64,000 nucleotides of DNA from Mycobacterium pinniadriaticum (GCF_026242045.1 NZ_JAPJDO010000012.1:103560-167559), one strand, 5' to 3'. Counted from the first letter of the stretch, positions 7,955-17,669 are shown. Notes: generated by a model not told the origin, from the letters alone. Numbers and translations: made by a program.

Positions 7955-10080
7955 GCGCACACACCCGTACCGATCGCCTCGCCGCCTGGCTCGCCGCACA
8001 CCCCCGCGGCCGCCGCTTCGCCTCCGTCATGGCCGTCGTTCACGCCCTGACGCTGTGGGCGCTAGCCGCCGCACCGTCGGCCGCCGCCTCAGCCGGCGCG
8101 GCAGCGCTGGGGTGGACCGGCCTGCACGACACCTACGGCGTCCCGCTCAAGGACTATTTCCTGTCGGTCGTCGACACTCCAGAAGCCATCACCAACAACG
8201 GCCAGGGAATCTCGCTGCTGGACCCTGAGACACTGCTGAACTGGGCCGGTGAAGCCATCCAAACCGGCATTACCCACTCGACCGCCGCATGGTGGCTCAC
8301 CACCATCACCGCCTTCTATATCTTCGGCATCGGAATCGCGTTGTGGCTGCTGCGATTCGCCCTCTCCGGCACGTGGCTGGTCACCCTGGCCCAAATCGCC
8401 CGCCCGGTCTACAACGCGGTCACCACGGTGGCCAACCAAATGTATCTCGGCCCCATCGCCATTACCGTGTGCGCGATTATCGGTGGCATCAACATCCTGC
8501 GCGGGCACCGCGGCCGCGGGTGGGCGATCATTGGCACCGGCGTGTTGTTCACGGTCCTGCTGCTGACCGTGTTCGCCGACCCGATCACCGACCTCTACAG
8601 CGACCATGGGCTCTTGGCGATGGGCCGCTCCGTCGGCTTCGCCATTGCCCAAGCCACCCGCGGCGGCCCATACTCTGCCGGTCAGCCGCTCGACGTCCAA
8701 CTCGATACCATGCTCGCCCAGCTCGTCACCCACGGCGTCCGCCGCCCACTACAGGTCGTCAACTTCGGGTTCGTTGTCGACGACACCGGCAGCTGCGCCG
8801 GCGCCTGGTCAAGCGCGATCACCGCCGCCAACGGCCAAGGCGCCGGACCCGCACATGCTATGGCCAGCTGTGGTGCACCCCAAGCCCTTGCCCACGTCCA
8901 GCAGCTCGGTGGAAGCGACGCCGTCACCGCATTCGTCTTCCTTATCGCCGGAATGACGTTCTCCCTGTTCATCTGGTATGTCGCCATGTCGACTTTCCTC
9001 GTCGGACTCAAAGCCGCCTACTACGGCACTGTGCTCGGCCCGTCGTTTATGGTCGGCATGACCGGGCTGGCCGATCGCGCCCTGGCCTACGCGAAGCACT
9101 GCGGTTGGCAGCTGTTCATCCATGCCGTCGAATTGGCTTTTTACACAGCATTTCTCGGCATCGTGGTCGTCTGGCTGGGCTGGACGCTCACCACCACCAT
9201 GCTCGGCACTGGAACGATCACCGTCGTGCCACGCATGCTTATCCTGATGCTGGCCTCGGTCGCCTCCATGCTGCTTTTCCGCTACATCGACAAACGCTTT
9301 CACGCCTACGGAGTCGGCACGATCGCCCGCACCATCCACGGCGTGTGGGGCAACGCCGCGAGCAGCGGTAGAGCCCAGTACGAGGCCGCCCGCGACCGAG
9401 TCAATCAAGCACAGTCGGTCGGCGGACGCCTACGCGACCGCTTCGGCCGCACCAACACCGCCGACGGCGACGCCGGCCAGGCCGGTGCGCCCACACCGGA
9501 GTTCGACACGTTCAAACCGCGGCCCTCCAGCCGCGCTCCGGCTTCGGCCAGCCGTAGCGCCACCGGAACCGCCGCACAGACCACCGCCCGCACCGGCGCC
9601 AGCCAAGCCGCCGACGCCACTGCTACAGCGGGCACACGAGCTGCTGCCGGAACGGCCGCCGAAGGCGCCGGCGCAGTCGTCGCCCCTGAAGTGGCCCTAC
9701 CCGCCGCGGCGGCGGTGGCTGCTACCTACGCAGTGCGCAAGCACCGCCAGAACAAGCAGAGCCCGGACCCCGGGCCCAGCCCCGACCGGCGGCCCCCACG
9801 CAACGCCACCCACACACCACCTCGCGACGAACGCCACGTCTCGGCCGCCGACACCAGTCACGGCACCTTCCCAGGCCGCCCCAGTAACGGTCGCCGCGGG
9901 ATGCGAGACGTCACCCCGACCGCCACCGAGGTGGCGCCGACCGGTGTCGAAGCGCCACCGCTGGAGCAGTCCCGGCGCAGCCGACTGGAAGCCCCCGATA
10001 CCGCCGAGGGCACGCCCCTAGAATTTCGGTCAGGACGCCCGACCGGCACACCCGAGAACCGCAAAGGTGAGCAATCGTGA
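7951..10080 (+). CDS. VirB6/TrbL-like polytopic T4SS protein
   Basis: A 709-residue protein with a cleavable-looking or first membrane helix (about 25-50), at least seven hydrophobic segments up to about residue 455, and a long Ala/Thr/Pro/Arg-rich cytoplasmic tail. This architecture fits VirB6/TrbL/TcpH proteins, which form the inner-membrane core of T4SSs and contact the cell-wall hydrolase and VirB4. It begins inside the VirB4 stop (ATGA) and ends in a GTGA overlap with the next gene. Two Cys residues (about 289 and 307) in the large loop may form a disulfide. Confidence 0.7.
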   Translation: MSAHTRTDRLAAWLAAHPRGRRFASVMAVVHALTLWALAAAPSAAASAGAAALGWTGLHDTYGVPLKDYFLSVVDTPEAITNNGQGISLLDPETLLNWAGEAIQTGITHSTAAWWLTTITAFYIFGIGIALWLLRFALSGTWLVTLAQIARPVYNAVTTVANQMYLGPIAITVCAIIGGINILRGHRGRGWAIIGTGVLFTVLLLTVFADPITDLYSDHGLLAMGRSVGFAIAQATRGGPYSAGQPLDVQLDTMLAQLVTHGVRRPLQVVNFGFVVDDTGSCAGAWSSAITAANGQGAGPAHAMASCGAPQALAHVQQLGGSDAVTAFVFLIAGMTFSLFIWYVAMSTFLVGLKAAYYGTVLGPSFMVGMTGLADRALAYAKHCGWQLFIHAVELAFYTAFLGIVVVWLGWTLTTTMLGTGTITVVPRMLILMLASVASMLLFRYIDKRFHAYGVGTIARTIHGVWGNAASSGRAQYEAARDRVNQAQSVGGRLRDRFGRTNTADGDAGQAGAPTPEFDTFKPRPSSRAPASASRSATGTAAQTTARTGASQAADATATAGTRAAAGTAAEGAGAVVAPEVALPAAAAVAATYAVRKHRQNKQSPDPGPSPDRRPPRNATHTPPRDERHVSAADTSHGTFPGRPSNGRRGMRDVTPTATEVAPTGVEAPPLEQSRRSRLEAPDTAEGTPLEFRSGRPTGTPENRKGEQS

Positions 10081-11900
10081 ATGCACGCGACTATCTCGAC
10101 AGCGGTATCGCCGCGCTCGGCCTAACCGGCGCAACGCCGGACCTCAACCAGGCCCGCATCGCGTTCCGCCGCGCCACCGAAATCGACCCCAGCATGTGCG
10201 ACGCCTGGATGGGGCTGGCCGCCGCCGGCGACACATCGGTCACCACGTTGCGCAACGCCCACCACGCCAGCGCCACCCTGCACCGTGAAACCCGCCGCAT
10301 CGGGTTGGCCGACGATGATCTGCGGCCCGTGGTGGCCTCCCCAGGCGGCTACATCGCCCTCTACCCGACCAGCCCCGTCAGCCTCGCACTGGCCCACGTC
10401 GTCGCGCTCACCGCCGCCGGCGACTACGACAATGCCGAAAAGGCCCTCGACGACATCGAGATCACCCGCGAACCAGCCCGCGAACCCATCCACAAGTTCG
10501 TCGGCGCCACCCTGCACTTTGTCACCCACCGCTGGCCCGACGTCCTGGAATGGGCCTCCCGCCCAACCCACCAGCCTGCATCGGTCATCGACGACGCCAC
10601 CACCTTGCTTGCCGGCATTGCCCACACAGGATTGGGCCAGTTCGACACCGCCCTCACCGTCCTCGAACCCCTCACCGCGGCTCGCGTCCCCGAAACCATC
10701 GCCGCCGACGCCGCCGTCTACCGCGGCCTGTGCCACCGCGCCGTACACGACGAAGCCGCAGCCCGCACGCAGTTCCGCACCGCCACCGTCGAGGGCACCC
10801 TGCGACCAGCAGCGCAAACCGCGCTCAACGATTCGAGCTTTGGACCAGTGGTCACCACAGCCGAAGCGATCGCCGCCCGTACTGATCGCTGGAACCCCGA
10901 ATCAGGGCCCACCACGACGGAAATCGCCAAAGCACACAAGCGGCAAGAAGCCCAAGACGTCCTGAACGCGGCCGAACAGGAGCTTGCCGCATTCATCGGA
11001 CTGCACCGCGTCAAAGCGCACGTCATCGAACTCAAGAATGTCCAGCATTACGACCAGATCATGGCCCAACGCGGCCTCGCCGAGGACGACGGCGAAGCAT
11101 CCTCTCTACACATGGCCCTCGTCGGTCCCCCCGGCACCGCCAAAACGTCCATCGCGCGCATCATGTGCAAGATGTATTTCGGTCTCGGCATCCTCCAATC
11201 TCCCGAATTCATCGAGGTGTCCCGCGAACAACTCGTCGGGGAACACATCGGCGAGACCGAGGCCAAGACCCGCGCACTCCTCGAAAGCGCAAGAGGCCGA
11301 GCACTATTCGTCGACGAAGCTCCCACCCTCTACAAGCCTGACCTCGAGCGAGACTTCGGCCGCAACGCGCTCGACACCATCATGAAGTTCGCCGAAGATC
11401 ACCGCCGCGACACGCTGATTTGCCTGGCCGGCTATGCCGCGCCGATGAGCACCCTCATGTCGGCCAACCCCGGCCTGCGATCCCGCTTCCCCCACAAACT
11501 TGAGTTCGACTCCAACACAGCTGCCGAAACCGTCGAGATTGCTGACCTTTTCGCCAGGAAATTCCGCGTCACCATCAGCGAACCCGCCAACGACTACTTT
11601 GCCTCTGTCGCGCACTGGTTGTGCACCACCCGCGCCAGCGACGACCACGCGGCCCTGCTCGGCGAGATCGACAACCCAGATGCCCTGCTCATCGACGTCG
11701 CTTCCAACGGCCGCTATGTACGCAACGTCCTTTCGGAGGCGACCACAAAGATGAAGGCCCGAAACGCGACTGACCCCACCATTGACCTCATGACCGCGGA
11801 CTTCGACACCATCCGCACCATCGACGTCCGCGACATGCGCGACGCGATAAACCACGTGCTCACAGCCAACGAGATCCGACCGCCCCAGCCCTCACTCTGA
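10077..11900 (+). CDS. eccA: EccA-like AAA+ ATPase (CbxX/CfqX family)
   Basis: A 607-residue cytoplasmic AAA+ ATPase. The N-terminal 290 residues are helical TPR-like repeats. The C-terminal half is a CbbX/EccA-type AAA module with Walker A GPPGTAKTS (about 348-356), Walker B LFVDEAP (about 410-416) and a downstream sensor/arginine region (NPGLRSRFPHK). EccA proteins act in ESX secretion, where they bind Esp and PE/PPE substrates. Length and layout agree with EccA (chromosomal members are about 570-620 residues). It is unusual that it sits at the end of the T4SS operon with a GTG start overlapping the VirB6-like stop, rather than in the ESX locus 6 kb away. Confidence 0.75.
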   Translation: MNARDYLDSGIAALGLTGATPDLNQARIAFRRATEIDPSMCDAWMGLAAAGDTSVTTLRNAHHASATLHRETRRIGLADDDLRPVVASPGGYIALYPTSPVSLALAHVVALTAAGDYDNAEKALDDIEITREPAREPIHKFVGATLHFVTHRWPDVLEWASRPTHQPASVIDDATTLLAGIAHTGLGQFDTALTVLEPLTAARVPETIAADAAVYRGLCHRAVHDEAAARTQFRTATVEGTLRPAAQTALNDSSFGPVVTTAEAIAARTDRWNPESGPTTTEIAKAHKRQEAQDVLNAAEQELAAFIGLHRVKAHVIELKNVQHYDQIMAQRGLAEDDGEASSLHMALVGPPGTAKTSIARIMCKMYFGLGILQSPEFIEVSREQLVGEHIGETEAKTRALLESARGRALFVDEAPTLYKPDLERDFGRNALDTIMKFAEDHRRDTLICLAGYAAPMSTLMSANPGLRSRFPHKLEFDSNTAAETVEIADLFARKFRVTISEPANDYFASVAHWLCTTRASDDHAALLGEIDNPDALLIDVASNGRYVRNVLSEATTKMKARNATDPTIDLMTADFDTIRTIDVRDMRDAINHVLTANEIRPPQPSL

Positions 11901-11903
11901 CCG

Positions 11904-11919
11904 CGTCCTCGCACGGACG
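11904..11919. terminator. Short hairpin between convergent genes
   Basis: Inverted repeat CGTCC/GGACG with a 6-base loop, three bases after the EccA-like stop and in front of the convergent NACHT stop. There is no T tract, so it is a weak candidate for a bidirectional terminator. Confidence 0.3.
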
Positions 11920-11935
11920 ACTATCGACCTCTGGG

Positions 11936-14900
11936 CTACCGATAGACGGGCTGGGCGTCTACTTTGAGCCACTGTCCCGACCTGGCAACGCTCAGAAGTG
12001 AGCGGTGCGACGCAGTCCGGTCGTGCTGCGCCTGCGTCCGCGCGTCCCGCTGCGTCCCGGACAGTGACGAGTTGCGGATCCCGATCAGTGTGGTTAGCGC
12101 GGGGTCGGCCGAGTTGCCGGTCACCGGGCGACGCGTCAACCAGCCAGAGCGAGCGAGCTGTTCGGCCGCACGAAGGACCGTTCTCCTGCGTGACTGAGGA
12201 AGCTCGCCGAGCACGCGCTCAAGCACGGTGAGCAGCTCCGATACGACTTCGCCGGATGCGATGCTCCACAGCGCGAGTGCCCATTCTGCTCGGCCATGTT
12301 CGTCAACACTGGCATCCAGTTGTTGTCGCCACCAGTTCGCGTCGTTGATGTTCGCTCGGGCTTGACCAAGAAGCTCGGATGGGTGACCCGTACTTCCAAA
12401 CGCCGAGGCGCCGGGCTTCTTCACAAATGCGGTGGCGAGGGGCGAAGCAGCGCCGATGATGGCGATCTCGGAGGCGAGCCAGCCGCGACCGGCGTGCTCG
12501 TAGAGGGCGGCTGCGGTGTTTATCCACGGGAAGGTGCTGCCCTTGTGGCCAGCCTTGAATATTCGCTCTTTGGCGATCGAAGCGTATGCGGAGTGAGCGC
12601 TTCTGAGCTGGTTGATGGCTTCGCTCCGACGCCGCTTTGTGCTGTCGTCTCGGTCAACGAACCCGGTTGTGGAGCTGGTGTAGAAGTCGTCAGGCGAAAG
12701 CGCGGCTGCGACCTGTGCTGGCATCGACCGGATCGAGGTCACCCGCGCGCACTGTCCGTCCAATACGGCGCCCAGGAGCGCTGCCTCGAGCTGGCCGCCC
12801 GGAGGCGGCACGAACCCAGTATTGAGAAGAAGCTCTGCGGCGCCGTCGGACAAGTCGAGTTCGTCGAGCTCTGCAATCATTCCGGCGGCAGCCTCGCATT
12901 CAGCTCCGAGCCTCAGCCAGGCGTTTTGTTGCGGAGTGCCGATCGCCTCCGAGAGCTTCTGGTACCACCAACTGGCGAACAGGCCGCGTTGATTTAGCAG
13001 TTCTCGCAGTGCGCGAACGCGCTGATTGTTCGCCTGGTCAGATGGGTCCTTGCTGATCACTGTTGTGAGCCGCGTCCATACCGGGTCGAGGCCGTCTTCG
13101 TCGGGAAGGTCTGGCAGCTGCGGCAGAGCGGTGATGTCGCGACGGTCGAGCGCCGGCAGCAGGACGGGGAGTCCGGTGTCGGAGCAGAGTGCGGTGAGGA
13201 CTTTGCGCGCCTCGCGGGGACGGCGCTGGAACACACCGTCGGTGAGCAGTGTCCAGGCGGCCAGGTATGACGCGGTGGACGAGCCGTGTGACAGCTCGTC
13301 TTCGATGCCGGCGGTGAGGGTGTAAATCCCGTTTCCCTTCGCGTTGCCGCCATAGAACCTGGCGGTGTTGAGCCAGTAGGGTCGGCGCAGCAACTCACGA
13401 AGCACAGCTGTGCTGTCGAAAGAAGGGTTGTCCTCCCCCGCGTTGCGGTACAGGAATCTTGCGGCGAAATACTCCCGCAGCGAGAGGACCTCGAACTCGT
13501 AGGTTCCATCGACCTTGCCGGTGAGTGCCCACAGACGGTCGCTGGCGCCCTCGAAAAGTTCGTCAACGATCGATTCGCGATTGCCGTAGGTACGTTGGAA
13601 GTGGCGCATCGCCTCCTTGAGTTCGGCGACGGTCATGCGGCCGTTGATCTGCGACTCTTCGGTATGCGCGTGCAGGTACCAGCCAAGGAACGGGATGATC
13701 TCGATGAGTTCTTCCTTGTGGTTCCGAACAGTTTTGGGGTTCTTGTTCGCCTCACGCGCGAGAAGAAGGTCGACGTACTTGTCGTAGAGATCGGTGCGCT
13801 GGGTGGGGGTGGCGGCTCCCTGCTCGTGGAGGAGATCGAGCAAGATCGTCAGCTGCATCGGGTTGCCGGCGAGCTCGTTGATGTAGGGCTCGCGGCTCTT
13901 GTCCTTGAAGCTCCTTCGCAACGTCCGACCGTCTTTGCCTCTGATTCCGCGGACCGCGCACCACTTGCGGAGATAGTCGTCGCGCTGCTCGGTGGCCAAC
14001 TGGTTGAGGGTGACGATGTCGAACAGGTCCGGGGACGGCTCGGACAACTCGCCTGCGCTGGGACGAGTGGTGACCACGACTTTCGGCGGATCAGCGTAGG
14101 CCTTGCCGCGACCGACGAACTTGTCGATGGCTTTGACGACCTTGCCTCGGATGGTGGGGCTTCCGACCTCGTCGAGACCGTCCAGCACGACCAGACTGGG
14201 TACGCGGTCAAAGATGTCCTGTACGTCCTTGGCGTTGACCTTTCTTCCGCCGCTTTCGTGGGTCATCAGGTCGGCGAGGAAGCACTCGACTGTTGCCCGG
14301 TCTCCTGTGCGCACCTTCGACCTGGGGCGTTTGCGGTCATCGGCGTGGTCCCAGACGTCGGTACCGCTGAGCCAGAGTGCGTAGTCACTCAGGTCGACCC
14401 GGATCGGGAAGCGCGGCTGGCCCTGCTTGGGCAACGCACCGGGTCGTTCCGCTTCAGGCACGAACGAGCTTCGGTGCGCCTGGCACAGGTACTGGCTCAG
14501 CGTCGACTTGCCTTGACCGGGGGCGCCGCGTACCAGGGTGAAAGGCGTCGGCGAGTGCAGCAGGTAATTGGCCGCGCCGCCGACGGTGGTCGGGTCCCGT
14601 GCTTGCCGGTGCTGGTCCCCCGCAGCGTGGACCCGGTCAGCGGTGACGTCAACGAAGAGGTCCACCACATTTTCTCTGTCGACATCAGATTGGCTGAACT
14701 TGACGCGTTTGTCGTCCTCCCACTGGGCCGCCGCGACTTTGCGGATCAAGTCGCGAAGTCCCTTGTCCTTGGCGGCGCCGACGTGTTCGGCGACGAGATA
14801 GCGCACAAGGTCCCAGCCGGCCAGCATCTCGGCGTAGGCCCACTTCGTCTCGGTGGGGGCGTTGTCCACCCACGGGTTCAGCGCCTCACGCCAGATGCAG

Positions 14901-15304
14901 GTCATTTGCTCGTAACCGAAGTCCTTTGCGTACTCTTCGAGCTTCTTGTCCAGCTGGGCGAAGGTCCCCGATTCCGGCTTGGCCGTGCTGCCCACGTTGG
15001 TGACCAATATGTAGTGCCGAACGCCTAGCCCGGCGAGGCGGCGCAGGCTGTCCGCCTCATCCCGCACTACTCCGTCCAGCCAGGCCACGGGGTTCTTTTC
15101 TTTTCCACTGACGGACCACTTGACCTGGTAGATGAGGATCTTCCCGAGGTCGGACTTGCGGAAGCCGTCGATTCCTCCGTCGGTCTGGCGAAGAGCCATG
15201 GGGATGAAGTCAGGGAACTGGCTCGCAAGCAGCGCGCTGACCAACTGTTGGAAGTCGTGATCGCCGAGGCGCTCATAGAGATACCGATGTCGACTCTCGG
15301 GCAC
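11936..15304 (-). CDS. NACHT/STAND NTPase with N-terminal Mrr-like nuclease domain
   Basis: A 1122-residue probable defence protein. Residues about 8-115 look like a PD-(D/E)xK restriction-type domain of the Mrr family (core TDGGID at about 41-46 followed by YQVKW at about 59-63). Then comes a NACHT NTPase with Walker A GAPGQGKST (about 260-268) and Walker B VVLDGLDEVG (about 372-381). A long helical sensor region fills the rest. Known bacterial NACHT and Avs STAND proteins sense phage components and switch on the fused effector. The start is GTG 15304 because AAGGAGG lies 6 bases upstream. The ATG at 15373 has no such site. It stops at TAG, convergent with the EccA-like gene. Confidence 0.8.
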   Translation of the reverse strand: MPESRHRYLYERLGDHDFQQLVSALLASQFPDFIPMALRQTDGGIDGFRKSDLGKILIYQVKWSVSGKEKNPVAWLDGVVRDEADSLRRLAGLGVRHYILVTNVGSTAKPESGTFAQLDKKLEEYAKDFGYEQMTCIWREALNPWVDNAPTETKWAYAEMLAGWDLVRYLVAEHVGAAKDKGLRDLIRKVAAAQWEDDKRVKFSQSDVDRENVVDLFVDVTADRVHAAGDQHRQARDPTTVGGAANYLLHSPTPFTLVRGAPGQGKSTLSQYLCQAHRSSFVPEAERPGALPKQGQPRFPIRVDLSDYALWLSGTDVWDHADDRKRPRSKVRTGDRATVECFLADLMTHESGGRKVNAKDVQDIFDRVPSLVVLDGLDEVGSPTIRGKVVKAIDKFVGRGKAYADPPKVVVTTRPSAGELSEPSPDLFDIVTLNQLATEQRDDYLRKWCAVRGIRGKDGRTLRRSFKDKSREPYINELAGNPMQLTILLDLLHEQGAATPTQRTDLYDKYVDLLLAREANKNPKTVRNHKEELIEIIPFLGWYLHAHTEESQINGRMTVAELKEAMRHFQRTYGNRESIVDELFEGASDRLWALTGKVDGTYEFEVLSLREYFAARFLYRNAGEDNPSFDSTAVLRELLRRPYWLNTARFYGGNAKGNGIYTLTAGIEDELSHGSSTASYLAAWTLLTDGVFQRRPREARKVLTALCSDTGLPVLLPALDRRDITALPQLPDLPDEDGLDPVWTRLTTVISKDPSDQANNQRVRALRELLNQRGLFASWWYQKLSEAIGTPQQNAWLRLGAECEAAAGMIAELDELDLSDGAAELLLNTGFVPPPGGQLEAALLGAVLDGQCARVTSIRSMPAQVAAALSPDDFYTSSTTGFVDRDDSTKRRRSEAINQLRSAHSAYASIAKERIFKAGHKGSTFPWINTAAALYEHAGRGWLASEIAIIGAASPLATAFVKKPGASAFGSTGHPSELLGQARANINDANWWRQQLDASVDEHGRAEWALALWSIASGEVVSELLTVLERVLGELPQSRRRTVLRAAEQLARSGWLTRRPVTGNSADPALTTLIGIRNSSLSGTQRDARTQAQHDRTASHRSLLSVARSGQWLKVDAQPVYR

Positions 15305-15473
15305 GGGCTGCCTCCTTCGCTGTACCCGATCGTCTCGCCGCCCCGGTCGGGAACTTCTCGTGCGCAGATCCATTCAATCTGGACTTACTGACACGATCAC
15401 GGAAGCTCGCCGTCGTATCGCGTCGCGCCATCGGTCAGGTACTCCGCGCTCCACACCCCGGCGCAGCGGATAG

Positions 15474-15650
15474 TCACTCGGGCTCCTGCCCTTGCAGGGC
15501 GTTGATGAGACGGGCCACGGCAGCACCGAGGGCAGGCAGGCCGGTCGTGCTGCCGGTGACGTGGACAATGTAGCCGCACCGGACGTAAAAGCCGATGACG
15601 ACGATCGCGACGAGCACAGTTGCCAAGACCGCGGCATGGAACGGCTTCAT
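15474..15650 (-). CDS. Small single-helix membrane protein
   Basis: A 58-residue hypothetical protein that is mostly one hydrophobic helix (residues about 6-25), with a short loop containing Cys and a polar tail. The ATG at 15650 is preceded by AAAGGG at a normal distance. The longer frame to 15782 lacks a ribosome site and looks non-coding. It lies on the same strand as, and upstream of, the NACHT gene, with about 170 bases between, so it could be a membrane partner of it, but nothing in the sequence shows that. Confidence 0.45.
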   Translation of the reverse strand: MKPFHAAVLATVLVAIVVIGFYVRCGYIVHVTGSTTGLPALGAAVARLINALQGQEPE

Positions 15651-16144
15651 GAGTGTGCCCTTTCGCTGGGCTTGGGCGGAGGAACGGTTGAGCTGCCGGC
15701 TGAGCCGTGCCGCGAATTGGAGGGCGTATCTACACTTTGCCCGCGCGCTGGGCCCCGATTTACAGGGTCGGTGTGTCTGCATGACCCGAGGTATATGCCG
15801 GGCGGGTCACCAATCCGGTCGCGCGTCCTGAACAAGATCGGTGTGCCCGCAGAGGGACAATTCGCAGTTCCGGCCAGCGACGCCGCTGCCGTGCTGCTGG
15901 CCCACTTGCCCCGCGCGCCGGAGAAGAAGAGGTTGAACCTGTCGATGCGGCCGCGAACTCGCATGCGCGAGACGGTACGGCTGCGGGGTGCAAACGGACT
16001 TGACCAGCTACGAATCGTCCGCACCGCCCGAAACGCTTCGAGGTGGCCCGCCAACGCTCGTCGCTGACCGGTATCCCGCTCGTGACAGGATCGCAGCCCA
16101 GTTTCCGTCCCGCACCCGTGCTGGGCGGGCGTAGCGTTATTCGC
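15651..16144. other. Gap with one weak small ORF
   Basis: No convincing gene is seen. The best candidate is a 90-codon + strand frame from ATG 15795 to 16067, which has a short helical, basic product and no clear ribosome site. The region otherwise carries only shadow frames. It may hold the promoter of the small membrane-protein gene (minus) and of the gene at 16145 (plus). Confidence 0.3.
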
Positions 16145-16432
16145 GTGACGGCAGCGCGGCGCTCCCCGTGGCTCGACGACCGAACGGGGGTCCTTCTGGA
16201 CAGACTGGCCGCACACCACATGGCGTTGCCCGAAGAAGCTGCTCGCCAGGTGATCTCCGATCACCTCGACCGCACAGCGACTCTGATGCGTATCGGCCGG
16301 CAGGCCGCAAAGTTCTACGTCACCGACGACGTCATCCGAAAGATCGCCGATCAGCTCCTGGGCATCGATGCCGCCCAAGGCGAGCCCGATGTCGTGTCAC
16401 TGTTGGAACGACGCCGGCGCAAGCACCGCTGA
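16145..16432 (+). CDS. Small hypothetical helical protein
   Basis: A 95-residue basic protein from GTG 16145. The sequence is helical and charged (DRLAAHHMALPEEAARQVI) and ends with a basic tail (ERRRRKHR). It might be a DNA-binding or antitoxin-like protein, but no named family is recognised. The open frame extends upstream to 16043, but the extra part looks non-coding. It is convergent with the DUF2637 gene, leaving 9 bases between the stops. Confidence 0.4.
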   Translation: MTAARRSPWLDDRTGVLLDRLAAHHMALPEEAARQVISDHLDRTATLMRIGRQAAKFYVTDDVIRKIADQLLGIDAAQGEPDVVSLLERRRRKHR

Positions 16433-16441
16433 CATCTCGGA

Positions 16442-17239
16442 TCAGGCGCGAAGCGCCGCCGTCTGGCGCGATTCCGGAGTGTGGGTGTGGGTGTCGCGCG
16501 CTGCGCGAGCTGTCCCGAGGATGAGCCGCACCGTGCTGTGATGCACGTCGAGCCGCGTGGCGATCTCGTTTACTTTCACCCCCACCGCGTCGAGCGCCAG
16601 AACGCGCTGCACCGTCTCCGGGGATTGCCTGATCTTACGGGTGCGCAACACGACCAGTGCGCGCTGCGCATGATCGTCCCCCACGACAGCATCGACGTCG
16701 TGTTCCCCAACCTCGTCGTCATCGAACCCATCGACCATGTCGAAGTCGAGGTCCTCGTAGTTACCCTCGTTAGCGGCCTCCTCGGGTCGCCACAGCGCCA
16801 GCAACGCCAGCGTCGCCTGCGCGATCGACACATCGACGATCACGGGCCACATCCACGCCAGTATTTCGGGGATGCCGGAGCGAACAGCCAAGTCCCGCAA
16901 CGCTTCAAACGACAAGACGAACGCAAACACAGCGAGAAGCCCAGTCGACGTCAGCGCCAACCGAAAAGTCACCTTCGACCGACGCCCGCTGCGCACGAGC
17001 ATAGACAATCCTTCGATCGACAGCATCAAGATGATCGGTGGAGCGACAGCGACCCCGACCGCCAGCGGTGCGGGCACCGCGAGATCGGTGGCTACCAGTG
17101 AGTGCGCGGCGTTGCCGGCGATCGACGCCGAACTTGCCATGATCAGAACCGTCCAGAAGAACCATTTCGCGCGCCGTTCGTGCCGGCGTGCCTCGACGTC
17201 GAGTACTTCACGTCCGGATGCGGTCAACGAGTCGGTCAT
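16442..17239 (-). CDS. DUF2637 membrane protein with C-terminal HTH
   Basis: A 265-residue protein. The first about 155 residues hold four transmembrane helices in the pattern of DUF2637, a family common on actinobacterial plasmids and integrative elements and often linked to SpdB-like spread of conjugative DNA. An acidic linker follows (about 156-195). The C-terminus has a helix-turn-helix motif (GVKVNEIATRLDVHHSTVR) that could bind DNA. The combination suggests a membrane-tethered DNA-binding protein. It is transcribed in the same direction as the flanking DUF2510 gene, not the T4SS operon. Confidence 0.65.
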   Translation of the reverse strand: MTDSLTASGREVLDVEARRHERRAKWFFWTVLIMASSASIAGNAAHSLVATDLAVPAPLAVGVAVAPPIILMLSIEGLSMLVRSGRRSKVTFRLALTSTGLLAVFAFVLSFEALRDLAVRSGIPEILAWMWPVIVDVSIAQATLALLALWRPEEAANEGNYEDLDFDMVDGFDDDEVGEHDVDAVVGDDHAQRALVVLRTRKIRQSPETVQRVLALDAVGVKVNEIATRLDVHHSTVRLILGTARAARDTHTHTPESRQTAALRA

Positions 17240-17306
17240 GGACTAATCATTCTCGGCATCAACCAGTTTCGTCCAACACCAGCACCACATCCGCCCTTGT
17301 GCGGGG

Positions 17307-17669
17307 TTAAAGAGGATCGGTGTAGGTCCTTGTACCGTTGGACACGTGCGGTGTCCAGCAGCGGTCATCCCACCACCGTTGCGGGTAGCGCCGTGTCGGG
17401 TCGGCATACCAGCCCTGTACGGGAACGACAGCCGCCTCGAGCTGAATGCCGTCGGGCAGGTCCTGCAACCGGTATCCCATGTCCGCTAGTTCCTGCAGGG
17501 CGTCAGCCTCCTTGAGCCGGTTCGCCATCATCGCGCCAACGTCGAACGAGTCGACGTGGATGAACGTGCGATCGCCACGTGGGCCGGTGGCATCGCTGAA
17601 CACCACCACCCAGCGGTAGCCCTGCGCATAGAGGTTGGCCATCGCCTCATCGGCGGGCAGCTCGTCCAA
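17307..17669 (-). CDS. DUF2510-containing small protein
   Basis: A 120-residue hypothetical protein. Its C-terminal part carries the DUF2510 signature (GWYADPTRRYPQRWWDD, then WTPHV), a short actinobacterial Trp-rich motif of unknown role, usually found near membrane helices. Here there is no membrane segment. The N-terminal part is an alpha/beta stretch with a central strand (YRWVVVFSDA). The frame begins at a TTG, and the start is uncertain. It precedes the DUF2637 gene on the same strand by about 67 bases and may be co-transcribed. Confidence 0.5.
   Translation of the reverse strand: MDELPADEAMANLYAQGYRWVVVFSDATGPRGDRTFIHVDSFDVGAMMANRLKEADALQELADMGYRLQDLPDGIQLEAAVVPVQGWYADPTRRYPQRWWDDRCWTPHVSNGTRTYTDPL

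Noticed and set aside
13595..15028. Long + strand open frame (477 codons) antisense to the NACHT gene
   Set aside because: It lies over a gene with clear motifs and a strong ribosome site on the minus strand; the product is Arg/Gly/Val-rich without motifs, typical of a GC-rich shadow.
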